Positions 8,420 through 16,359 of a stretch of 64,000 nucleotides of DNA are shown here, in pieces. Position 1 is the stretch's first letter. Every line of letters begins with the position of its first letter. The notes beneath the pieces were generated by a model, which did no database searches, had not been told where the DNA came from, and saw nothing but the letters and a program-made list of their open reading frames with translations. Source of the DNA: Blautia schinkii DSM 10518 (GTDB lineage: Bacteria; Bacillota; Clostridia; Lachnospirales; Lachnospiraceae). Made by a program: the position numbers and the translations under genes. The stretch spans positions 219,520 to 283,519 of the forward strand of contig JNKJ01000009.1 of assembly GCA_000702025.1 (NCBI GenBank), read 5' to 3'.

Positions 8420-8631
8420 GGTGAGGAGAAGGAACTTGGGGGCCGGGGCAGGGGTTGTCCGTGTCAGGCAGATTTGCGGAAAGCGCGCGCGAAAATCCAT
8501 TGCCTACTAAGGCTTAGACGCGAAGGCTCTCCTGAGCGTCTTAGCCGCAGTTGGCAATTAGTTGAGGGGAAGCGGGCATCTGCCTGACACGGACAAACCC
8601 TGCCCCGGTCCCCAAGTTCCTTCTCCTCACC
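8420..8631. repeat. Large inverted repeat with structured loop
   Basis: The arms 8420-8473 and 8578-8631 match at 52 of 54 positions as inverted repeats. The 104-nt loop holds a second hairpin: TTGCC...GGCTTAGACGC pairs with GCGTCTTAGCC...GGCAA (about 8500-8557). Local GC is higher than in the AT-rich bases on either side. No ORF with coding character crosses it. It could be a non-autonomous element, a large structured RNA, or a REP-type repeat. The rest of the 8187-8753 gap shows only the blaI operator. Confidence 0.7.
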
Positions 8632-8753
8632 GTTCGACACCCTTCCGGGACACCCACAAAAAAAACCCGAAAGCCCAAGCCGCACTTCCGCCCTACAGCA
8701 TCCGTACCGCCCAGTCTCCCGGGTTCTCCATCTTACATAAAAAAATCCACTTA

Positions 8754-9332
8754 CTAATCCGAAATCTTCTCATCCGAGCCAGTCTCAGCCACATTCGTTT
8801 CAACCGCGTCTGCTTCTTCCGAGTCATTTTCTACTACATCGCCAGCTTCCTCATCCGCAGCTTCCTCAAGCCGCCCCGCTAACCGCGCCCGCTCAGCAAT
8901 AGACATAGACTTCCGCCCATCGTCCTTAACCGGTTCCACCGCTTTCGGCTCTGGTTTCGGGCCATCCTGTGCATTAGCCGCTGCCTCCTGCGCCTTCTTA
9001 AGCCTGTCCGCCCGGTACACACCGCGCAAGCCAAAAAACAACAGCCCTCCGCCGATCACCAAAAACACAATACCACTAAGCATAAACCCAATACTTGCGC
9101 CCTCAACACCATCGATCACATTCTTACACAGACGATATCCCGTATACACAAGGTAAATCCCCGCCAACACCCAAAGCATTAAACTTCTGGTTGGCATTCC
9201 CGCCGGAGCCTCCTGCTCACTGTCCGACCCATTATCCCCGGCAGGATTCTCCTGCATATCCGTTACATCATGCATCTCCTCCGAATTCTGCGCATCTGTC
9301 ACTTCCATCTCTTCTTTCTTCTGTTCTTCCAT
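8754..9332 (-). CDS. Membrane protein of unknown function with acidic tails
   Basis: 192 aa. A strongly acidic N-terminus (about 45 residues), two predicted membrane helices (near 49-67 and 80-103), then a cytoplasmic region with KSMSIAERARLAGRLEE and an acidic tail rich in Glu, Asp, Val and Ala. No family recognised. The start ATG 9332 has AAAGAGGAGAGAT upstream. It follows the ABC exporter genes on the same strand by 30 bp and is probably cotranscribed. Confidence 0.6.
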   Translation of the reverse strand: MEEQKKEEMEVTDAQNSEEMHDVTDMQENPAGDNGSDSEQEAPAGMPTRSLMLWVLAGIYLVYTGYRLCKNVIDGVEGASIGFMLSGIVFLVIGGGLLFFGLRGVYRADRLKKAQEAAANAQDGPKPEPKAVEPVKDDGRKSMSIAERARLAGRLEEAADEEAGDVVENDSEEADAVETNVAETGSDEKISD

Positions 9333-9362
9333 AATATCTCTCCTCTTTCACAGCGCCGCCCC

Positions 9363-11102
9363 TCAGGATACGGCAAACTGGCTCTCATACAGGTTCGCGT
9401 AGAATCCCCCCTGTGCGAGCAGCTCCTCATGTTTTCCCTGTTCTATTATATTACCATCTTTCATCACAAGAATCAAATCCGCTTCCTGAATTGTTGAAAG
9501 CCGATGAGCCACAATAAAGCTCGTACGCCCCTCCATCAGCTCCGCAAACGCCTTCTGTACCTTAACCTCAGTTCTCGTATCAATGGAGGAAGTCGCTTCA
9601 TCAAGAATCAGCATCGTCGGCTTCATAAGCATCACCCTTGCAATACAGAGAAGCTGCTTCTGTCCCTGGGAAATATTCCCGCCATCCTCAGCGATCACCG
9701 TATCATATCCCTTAGGCATACGCTTAATAAAGCTGTGGGCATGTGCCTGCTTAGCGGCCTCCACAATCTCCTCCAGCGAAGCATCCGGCTTACCATAGGC
9801 AATATTTTCCCGTATGGTCCCCGCCTTCAGCCAGGTTTCCTGCAGCACCATGCCGAAATTACGCCGCAGGCTGTCCCTTGTCATCTCCCGGATGGGATGG
9901 CCGCTCACAATGATCTGCCCCTTCTGCACATCGTAAAAACGCATCAAAAGATTGATCATGGTCGTCTTACCGCAGCCCGTAGGCCCCACGATTGCAATCC
10001 TCTGCCCCGGCTTCACACGGATGGAAATATCATGCAGAAGCGGAACCTCCGGCCTGTAGGAAAACGAAATATCCTCCACGCTGAGACTACCATCCGCCTT
10101 TTCCAGCACGAACGCGCCCGGCACATCCGGCTCAATCGCAGGAGTATCCATAAAATCAAAAATACGCTTCGCACACGCCAGCGCGTTTTCAAGCTCCGTT
10201 ACCACACCGGAAATCTCATTAAAAGGCTTGGTATACTGGTTGGCATAATTGAGAAAGCTGGTAAGCTGTCCCACAGACATACCGCCCCCGATCACCGTAA
10301 ACGCGCCCAAAATCCCCACGCCCGTATATACCAGCCCGTTCACAAACCGCGTAGACGGATTCGTAATGGAGGAAAAGAACAACGCCTTGATCCCGCACAC
10401 ACGCAGCTCCTCGTTCACCTCTCCGAACCGCTCCTTAGCCCTCTCCTCATAGGAAAAAGCCTGCACGATCTTCTGGTTGCCCACCAGCTCCTCGACCAGA
10501 GAGGTCATCTCCGCCCGCTTCTCGGACTGCTCCTGAAACATACGGAACGTCCTGCTTGCGATAAAGCTTGCCACAAAGAGAGACACAGGCGTCAGCACAA
10601 TCACCAAAAGCGATATTTTCACACTGATGGACATCATAAATCCAATGGTTCCGAAAATCGTGATCACACCTGTAAAAAGCTGGGTAAAGCCCATGAGCAG
10701 ACCGTCGGAAAACTGGCTCACATCCGTGACGATACGGCTCAGAATGTCTCCCGGCTGGTTCGCGTCGATATAAGCCACCGGGACCTCCTGCAGGTGCTTA
10801 AACGCCTGCCCCCGGATATCCTGCACTACCTTATAAGTGACCTTATTCGTAAGAAGATTCATCAGCCACTGTGCCACCGCGGTCAGAAGCACCACCACAA
10901 TAAGCTGCATGAGCACCTTGCACAAAGTCTCTGTCCACACCTCACCCGGACCGATGATGGTATCCACGCCCTTACCGATGAGTATCGGTGTATAAAGAGT
11001 GAACGCCACGGTGATGACCGCAAGAATGAGCATACTGATAATCTGCATTTTATAAGGGCGGATATATTTCAGCACCCTTTTCATAGTATCCTTATTTTTC
11101 AT
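9363..11102 (-). CDS. ABC exporter half-transporter with consensus ATPase residues (heterodimer partner B)
   Basis: 579 aa: six-helix transmembrane domain (residues about 15-310) fused to a nucleotide-binding domain. Walker A GPTGCGKTT, Walker B LILDEATSS with catalytic Glu and H-loop VAHRLSTI are all intact, but the signature is ISQGQKQ instead of LSGGQ. Its partner (11102-12835) has the reverse pattern, so together they make one competent and one degenerate site as in TM287/288 or BmrCD. The start overlaps the partner stop by one base. Probable multidrug or lipid export; substrate unknown. Confidence 0.88.
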   Translation of the reverse strand: MKNKDTMKRVLKYIRPYKMQIISMLILAVITVAFTLYTPILIGKGVDTIIGPGEVWTETLCKVLMQLIVVVLLTAVAQWLMNLLTNKVTYKVVQDIRGQAFKHLQEVPVAYIDANQPGDILSRIVTDVSQFSDGLLMGFTQLFTGVITIFGTIGFMMSISVKISLLVIVLTPVSLFVASFIASRTFRMFQEQSEKRAEMTSLVEELVGNQKIVQAFSYEERAKERFGEVNEELRVCGIKALFFSSITNPSTRFVNGLVYTGVGILGAFTVIGGGMSVGQLTSFLNYANQYTKPFNEISGVVTELENALACAKRIFDFMDTPAIEPDVPGAFVLEKADGSLSVEDISFSYRPEVPLLHDISIRVKPGQRIAIVGPTGCGKTTMINLLMRFYDVQKGQIIVSGHPIREMTRDSLRRNFGMVLQETWLKAGTIRENIAYGKPDASLEEIVEAAKQAHAHSFIKRMPKGYDTVIAEDGGNISQGQKQLLCIARVMLMKPTMLILDEATSSIDTRTEVKVQKAFAELMEGRTSFIVAHRLSTIQEADLILVMKDGNIIEQGKHEELLAQGGFYANLYESQFAVS

Positions 11103-12835
11103 CAGCGGTTCACCTCCTGTTCCGAAAGCTGTGACAGACAGATTTCCCGGTAAACCTCGCAGGTTTCCAGCAGCTCCTTGTGGGTACCTACACCCTTAAG
11201 CTCGCCGTCATCCAGCACCAGGATTTTATCCGCCTGTTTGATGGAGGCAGCTCTCTGGGATACGATGAACACCGTCATACCGTCCGTCTGCTCCTTCACT
11301 GCATGGCGCAGCGCCGCATCTGTGGCAAAGTCAAGAGCCGAGGCGCTGTCGTCCATGATCAGAATCTCCGGCATTCCCACAAGCGCGCGGGCAATGGTCA
11401 GTCTCTGACGCTGTCCGCCGGAAAGATTGGAGCCGCCCTGGCTGATTATAGTATCCAGCTTCTCAGGTTTCCCCTCCACAAAATCTATGGCCTGGGCAAT
11501 GGTAAGCGCACGGATGATTTCCTCCTCCGAAGCATCCTCTTTGCCCCATTTCATATTGTCACGGATCGTGCCTTTAAAGAGTACGGCATGCTGCGGCACC
11601 ATTCCCACCTTTCCGCGTATCTGCCCGAAAGGATACGACTGTGCTGCCACACCGTCTATCAGCACCTCTCCCCCTGTCACATCATAAAATCTGGGAATGA
11701 GATTCACAAGCGTAGACTTGCCGCAGCCTGTGCCGCCGATGATACCAATCGTCTCCCCCGCCATTGCCTCAAAGGTAATATGGGAAAGCGCCGGCTCCTG
11801 GCTTCCTGCGTAAGTAAAGGTCACGTCCTTAAATTCCACCCTTGGCGCTCCCTGACGTTCTTTCTGAGGAACGGCTCCCTCATCCGTAAGAGACGGCCGG
11901 GTATCAAATACCTCATTGAGACGGATGGCTGACGCCGCAGCCTTCGTCACCGCCACGATCAGATTCGCCAGAGCAAGCAGCGCCAACAGGATCTGCGACA
12001 TGTAATTCACCAGAGCCACCACCTCGCCCTGGGTGATCACACCATGGTACACCTCCTGGCTGCCGTACCACAGGATTGCCACGATTCCAAGATTCATGAT
12101 CACATAGGTTGCGGGGTTCAGCAGTGCAGAAATCTTACCTGCTGCCACCTGGATCTTCGTGTATTTGTCATTGACTTCCCCGAACTCCTGGTTCTCCTCC
12201 GCCTGTCTGCCAAACGCACGCACCACTCTCGCTCCCACATGGTTTTCCCTTGTCATCAGGGAAATCTTGTCCAGGGAGGTCTGTACCTTTCTATAAATCG
12301 GCACCGTAAGCTTCATGATCAAATAGATCACCAGGGATATGAGCGGCACAGCGATCAGAAAGATCACCGCCACCCGCACATTGATGGTAAACGCCATCAC
12401 CACCGCACCCACCACAATAAACGGCGAACGCAGGAACAAACGGAGCACCAGATTTACCCCTGTCTGGGCCTGGTTGATATCGCTTGTAATCCTCGTCACC
12501 AGGGTAGGCGTGCCCAGCGTATCCAGCTCCCTGTAAGAAAGCGTACTGATATGCGCAAACATATCCCGTCTCAGGGCCGTACTAAAGCCCATTGCAGCCT
12601 TGGCGGAAAAATACTGCGCAGTCAGTGAACACACAAGGCCGATCACTCCCAGCAGGACCATCACCACGCACATCCGCCAGATGTATGCCTGATCCCGGTT
12701 CTGAATGCCCACATCCACGATCCCGGCCACCACCAAAGGCACAATCAGCTCAAAAGTAGCCTCCAGCATCTTAAACAAAGGCGCCAGCACCGTTTCTTTT
12801 CCGTATCCTTTCAGATACCTCAACAATTTTTTCAT
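11102..12835 (-). CDS. ABC exporter half-transporter with degenerate ATPase site (heterodimer partner A)
   Basis: 577 aa, six-helix domain plus nucleotide-binding domain. Walker A GGTGCGKST and signature LSGGQRQ are canonical, but Walker B ends LIMDDSASALD (Asp where the catalytic Glu should be) and the H-loop reads VSQRAAS (Gln for His). These are the usual changes in the non-hydrolysing half of heterodimeric exporters. It pairs with the next gene. Downstream of malQ by 47 bp on the same strand, so possibly read from the malQ promoter as well. Confidence 0.88.
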   Translation of the reverse strand: MKKLLRYLKGYGKETVLAPLFKMLEATFELIVPLVVAGIVDVGIQNRDQAYIWRMCVVMVLLGVIGLVCSLTAQYFSAKAAMGFSTALRRDMFAHISTLSYRELDTLGTPTLVTRITSDINQAQTGVNLVLRLFLRSPFIVVGAVVMAFTINVRVAVIFLIAVPLISLVIYLIMKLTVPIYRKVQTSLDKISLMTRENHVGARVVRAFGRQAEENQEFGEVNDKYTKIQVAAGKISALLNPATYVIMNLGIVAILWYGSQEVYHGVITQGEVVALVNYMSQILLALLALANLIVAVTKAAASAIRLNEVFDTRPSLTDEGAVPQKERQGAPRVEFKDVTFTYAGSQEPALSHITFEAMAGETIGIIGGTGCGKSTLVNLIPRFYDVTGGEVLIDGVAAQSYPFGQIRGKVGMVPQHAVLFKGTIRDNMKWGKEDASEEEIIRALTIAQAIDFVEGKPEKLDTIISQGGSNLSGGQRQRLTIARALVGMPEILIMDDSASALDFATDAALRHAVKEQTDGMTVFIVSQRAASIKQADKILVLDDGELKGVGTHKELLETCEVYREICLSQLSEQEVNR

Positions 12836-12882
12836 AAATCCATGCTCCTAAATATACAGCGGCCGCATTCTGTCATAGCCGC

Positions 12883-14367
12883 CTAAATTCTGCCGTAAAG
12901 CTTTGTCATAGCGCGCATTCTCTCAATGACGCCTCCGGAAAGCTGGTTTTTCGTAAGTCTCCATTTCCAGTTATCCCCCAGAGTGGACGGAGTATTCATC
13001 CGTGCCTCATTCCCCAGACACAGATAATCCTGGACAGGAATCACCGCCAGCTCCGCCACACTGGCAAGTGCGGTGCGGATAAGCGCCCAGACACAATCGT
13101 TGATCTGTCTGTCCTCACACGCGGTATAAGCCCTCACAAAATCCAGGTCATGACCGTAAAGCCCTTCATACCAGCCCTTCGTCGTCTCATTATCATGCGT
13201 TCCGGTATATACCACACAATTTTTGTCATACTTATGAGGAAGATATGTACTATCCTCGCTGTTGTCAAACGCAAACTGCAGAACCTTCATCCCCGGGAAT
13301 CCGGTATCCTTCACCATCTGCAGCACACTCTCCGTAAGGAAGCCCAGATCCTCGGCAATCACTTCAAGATTTTCCACCTTTTCTTTAAGCACGCGGAACA
13401 GCTCCAGTCCGGGTCCCTTTTCCCAGTGGCCATACTCTGCGGTCTTGTCACCATACGGAATGGAATAATACTCATCAAAGCCCCGGAAATGATCGATACG
13501 CACCACATCAAACAGCTCCATGCACTGGGACATCCGTTGGATCCACCAGCTATAATCTGTGTTCCTGTGATATTCCCAGCTATAGAGCGGATTGCCCCAG
13601 AGCTGTCCGGTAGCAGAGAAACCGTCCGGCGGACATCCGGCCACTGCCAGCGGCTTATTCTCCTCATCAAACTGGAAAAGCAGCGGATTCGCCCATGTAT
13701 CCGCACTGTCAAACGCCACATAGATGGGCATGTCCCCGATAATCTTCACTCCGTTATTATTCGCATAGGAGCGCAGCCAATACCACTGCTTGTAGAACCA
13801 ATACTGCTGGAAACGGTAAAACTGAAGCTCCTCTCCCAGCCGCTCCCTGGCCTCCTGGATTGCGCCGGGATGGCGGTCCTTAAGCTCCTCCGGCCACTCA
13901 TGCCAGCCGATGCCCTCCAGATCATTCTTAACCGCCATGTAGAGGCAGTAATCCTCCAGCCAATACCCGTTCCTGCGCACAAATTTACCGAATTCCTCAT
14001 CTCTGCCGCAGTCATAACGCTCAAATGCCTTTCTCAACAGCATAAATCTGGATTCGCAAACCTTATCATAATCTACGTAAGATTCGCTGCCTCCCCAGTC
14101 ACACTCACTGCATTCTCTCTCGGAAAGCAGCCCGTCGCGGATGAACACCTCCAGATCGATAAAATAAGGATTTCCCGCAAAGGTGGAGAAAGACTGGTAT
14201 GGCGAATCCCCATATCCTGTTGGTCCCAAAGGCAGAATCTGCCAGTATTTCTGCCCCGCCGCTATGAGCTGGTCCACAAACGCATAAGCCTCCTTAGAAA
14301 AACATCCGATTCCATAATTAGACGGAATACTCGTAATCGGTAATAAAACACCGCTTGCTCTCATCAT
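12883..14367 (-). CDS. malQ: 4-alpha-glucanotransferase (amylomaltase, GH77)
   Basis: 494 aa, the usual length. Family landmarks in order: substrate-loop motif GDSPYQSFSTFAGNPYFIDL near residue 52, nucleophile Asp in VRIDHFRGF near 290, acid/base Glu in VIAEDLG near 339 and THDNETTKGW near 391. It transfers alpha-1,4-glucan segments between maltodextrins in the cytoplasm during glycogen or starch-oligosaccharide use. ATG 14367 follows GGGGGAACGA. Its promoter is at 14459-14487. No other maltodextrin genes are adjacent. Confidence 0.95.
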   Translation of the reverse strand: MMRASGVLLPITSIPSNYGIGCFSKEAYAFVDQLIAAGQKYWQILPLGPTGYGDSPYQSFSTFAGNPYFIDLEVFIRDGLLSERECSECDWGGSESYVDYDKVCESRFMLLRKAFERYDCGRDEEFGKFVRRNGYWLEDYCLYMAVKNDLEGIGWHEWPEELKDRHPGAIQEARERLGEELQFYRFQQYWFYKQWYWLRSYANNNGVKIIGDMPIYVAFDSADTWANPLLFQFDEENKPLAVAGCPPDGFSATGQLWGNPLYSWEYHRNTDYSWWIQRMSQCMELFDVVRIDHFRGFDEYYSIPYGDKTAEYGHWEKGPGLELFRVLKEKVENLEVIAEDLGFLTESVLQMVKDTGFPGMKVLQFAFDNSEDSTYLPHKYDKNCVVYTGTHDNETTKGWYEGLYGHDLDFVRAYTACEDRQINDCVWALIRTALASVAELAVIPVQDYLCLGNEARMNTPSTLGDNWKWRLTKNQLSGGVIERMRAMTKLYGRI

Positions 14368-14458
14368 TCGTTCCCCCGTATTTGTATTTTTTCGGACACG
14401 CCGCGCAAGTTTGTCTGCTCATCCCGGCGCTGTCCTTCACATGAATCACAATAGATAA

Positions 14459-14487
14459 ATTATAACAATCCCCACCACCCAGGTCAA
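14459..14487 (-). promoter_or_regulatory. malQ promoter
   Basis: Minus-strand TTGACC (14487-14482), 17-bp spacer, TATAAT (14464-14459), about 90 bp upstream of the malQ start and downstream of the small lipoprotein gene. Confidence 0.7.
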
Positions 14488-14528
14488 TGTTTTCTGTATA
14501 ACAAATAAGAACAGATTGGAGGATTTCC

Positions 14529-14687
14529 TTAGAGTTCCCCAAAAACAAAGGCCGTAGGATCCTCTCCTACAGCCTCTGTACGAACCAACTCACCTTTTTC
14601 TGTCTCCGCGGTGCTTTTCTTGCCGCAGCTCACCAAAAATGCCACGCATATCAGGATCAACAATAGAATCCAGCCGTTTTTTTTCAT
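14529..14687 (-). CDS. Small lipoprotein, 52 aa
   Basis: MKKNGWILLLILICVAFLVS followed by CGKKS: a short type II signal peptide with lipobox FLVSC (Cys21), then a 31-residue hydrophilic tail ending FVFGEL. GGAGGTACAGGCAGC precedes the ATG. Such tiny lipoproteins are common and usually uncharacterised. It follows the hydrolase gene by 75 bp on the same strand. A terminator-like hairpin (14550-14574, then TTTGTTTTT) lies inside its last 13 codons. Real coding is supported by RBS, signal and lipobox; function unknown. Confidence 0.7.
   Translation of the reverse strand: MKKNGWILLLILICVAFLVSCGKKSTAETEKGELVRTEAVGEDPTAFVFGEL
14541..14574 (-). terminator. Intrinsic terminator inside the small lipoprotein ORF
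   Basis: On the minus strand GGCTGTAGGA, 5-nt loop, TCCTACGGCC (one G-U pair) and then TTTGTTTTT. It overlaps the 3' coding part of the lipoprotein and probably ends the RND-TetR-hydrolase-lipoprotein transcript. Confidence 0.6.
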
Positions 14688-14762
14688 GCTGCCTGTACCT
14701 CCAATTCTATTCTTGTATCTAATATGTGCAAAAAAATCATTTCTTATTCTGACGAATTTACA

Positions 14763-15692
14763 TCAAAAACCTTTCATTTTTATATAAGCTGCGATATCCC
14801 GGTAAACCTTGTCTTTCTCTTTTTCATTCAATATTTCATGCCGCATATCCGGGTACAGCTTGCCCTTCACATCCAGATAACCCGCTGTCCGCATAGCCTG
14901 CACTGCCTGGGCGAACTGACGCACATTTCCCATACAAGGGTCATCCGCGCCGCTCACAAACAATACCGGAAGGTCCCGATTCGTACAACGCCAATGCTTC
15001 ACATCATACGCCTGCTTCATAAGCTCAAACAAGGCCAGATAAGCATCGTCGGTAAAAGTAAAACCGCAGTATTCCGAGGACGCATATGCGTCCGCAACCT
15101 CCTTATCCGAACAGATCCAGGCTGTACAGCTCTTATCATGCCGGAATCTGCGCACATAATCGGCAAATGATATCCCTTCTAAAAGCTTACTTCTGTGATG
15201 AGGTCCCAGCAATGCTTTTTCCACGTGGGCAATCACGGTTCCCACAGGTCTTGCCACATTGTTGCTGGGAGAGCCGCACACAATGAGCATGTCAATGCAG
15301 TCGTCATACCTCCGGGTAAACGCGCGTACAGCCAGGGAACCCATACTGTGTCCCATAAGTATGACCGGAAGCTTCGGGAGCTTGTCGTGAATGCCCTGAT
15401 TCACAGTCTTAATGTCACGGATCATGGCCTCTGCGCCTCCGCCGTACATATAGCCCAAATCCGCCTTACTCTTCACACTTTTCCCATGGCCACGGTGGTC
15501 ATGGATTACAGACGCAAACCCTTTCTGCGCCAAAAACTCCATAAAGGGCAGATAACGCTCCTTAAACTCGCTCATCCCGTGTACAAGCTGTACAACTCCC
15601 CGATACGGCTCCTGATCAGGCAATACTGTCAGAGCGGATATCCGAAGTCCATCCGCCTCAGACAAAAAATAATTTTCATACTTTCTGGCCAT
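14763..15692 (-). CDS. Alpha/beta hydrolase, monoacylglycerol-lipase/lysophospholipase type
   Basis: 309 aa from ATG 15692 (GAGGAAG eight bases upstream); ATG 15710 is an equally plausible start. Landmarks: oxyanion-region LVHGMSEFKERY, DHRGHGKS, nucleophile elbow GHSMGS, Asp in FVSGADDPC, and His in PDMRHEILNE. Known family role: hydrolysis of lysophospholipids or monoacylglycerols. It lies downstream of a TetR gene and an RND pump in one operon, which suggests a link to lipid or detergent-like stress; that is inference. Confidence 0.85.
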   Translation of the reverse strand: MARKYENYFLSEADGLRISALTVLPDQEPYRGVVQLVHGMSEFKERYLPFMEFLAQKGFASVIHDHRGHGKSVKSKADLGYMYGGGAEAMIRDIKTVNQGIHDKLPKLPVILMGHSMGSLAVRAFTRRYDDCIDMLIVCGSPSNNVARPVGTVIAHVEKALLGPHHRSKLLEGISFADYVRRFRHDKSCTAWICSDKEVADAYASSEYCGFTFTDDAYLALFELMKQAYDVKHWRCTNRDLPVLFVSGADDPCMGNVRQFAQAVQAMRTAGYLDVKGKLYPDMRHEILNEKEKDKVYRDIAAYIKMKGF

Positions 15693-15723
15693 CTGCACAC
15701 TTCCTCTCATTATTTTTCTCCGG

Positions 15724-16359
15724 TCATACCGGAGGGGTGAAATCACCAAGGCTTTTTACTATATTATCATATAAAAAGCTCTTTGTCTGCCTGATTTCCT
15801 CATCACCCTCAGGAGTGCCCATCTGCAGATATACAAAAAAGCTTATAAACCTGGAAAACAATTCAAGCTGGGCCATTTTTTCAGGAACACTGGCCCCGAT
15901 AATATCTTCGCTGCGGCCCAGTGCCACCATATATTGCAGTATTTTCCGGAACAGCTCTGCGCCACAGTCCATTTGCTGCATCATACAATCAATGCCGGTC
16001 CAGATGCCATCCGTTCCCTTTTCCAGTTCACGGGTAAGCTCCACAAGCTGCATGGCGAAACGCTTCCGCGCCGTATTCTTTTCCAGCCACTCAAAGCTGC
16101 TGTATACGGCATCCCGAAGACTCTGCTTCCGCCTTACTTCTCCTTCCAAAAGCTGGTACTGCAATATAAAATCATACTGCATCGCTTTTGCCAGCAGCTC
16201 CTCCTTGCTACGGAAATATTCATAGGCAGTGCCCTTCCCGATACCGGCCCGGGCCGTGATATCCGAAACTTTGATTTTATGGATGTCATACCCCTCCTCG
16301 ATCAGAACGCACACAGCCTGATACATAGCCAATACCTTCTCATTGGTTTCCAGTTTCAT
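15724..16359 (-). CDS. TetR/AcrR family transcriptional regulator
   Basis: 211 aa. The N-terminal HTH is clear (KVSDITARAGIGKGTAYEYF followed by RSKEELL), the C-terminal ligand domain is variable. The gene starts inside the RND gene; I chose ATG 16359 because GGAGG lies nine bases upstream, whereas ATG 16368 directly abuts that site. It probably represses its own operon through the ACTGACCGG/CCGGTCGGT palindrome at 20506-20523, with the pump's substrate as inducer. Family certain, operator inferred. Confidence 0.88.
   Translation of the reverse strand: MKLETNEKVLAMYQAVCVLIEEGYDIHKIKVSDITARAGIGKGTAYEYFRSKEELLAKAMQYDFILQYQLLEGEVRRKQSLRDAVYSSFEWLEKNTARKRFAMQLVELTRELEKGTDGIWTGIDCMMQQMDCGAELFRKILQYMVALGRSEDIIGASVPEKMAQLELFSRFISFFVYLQMGTPEGDEEIRQTKSFLYDNIVKSLGDFTPPV

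Noticed and set aside
9504..11153. 549-codon open frame on the plus strand
   Set aside because: It is fully antisense to an ABC exporter gene with all family motifs. Its peptide is rich in His, Arg and Leu without any domain and has no RBS.
13150..14343. 397-codon open frame on the plus strand
   Set aside because: Antisense shadow of malQ, whose catalytic motifs are all present on the other strand.
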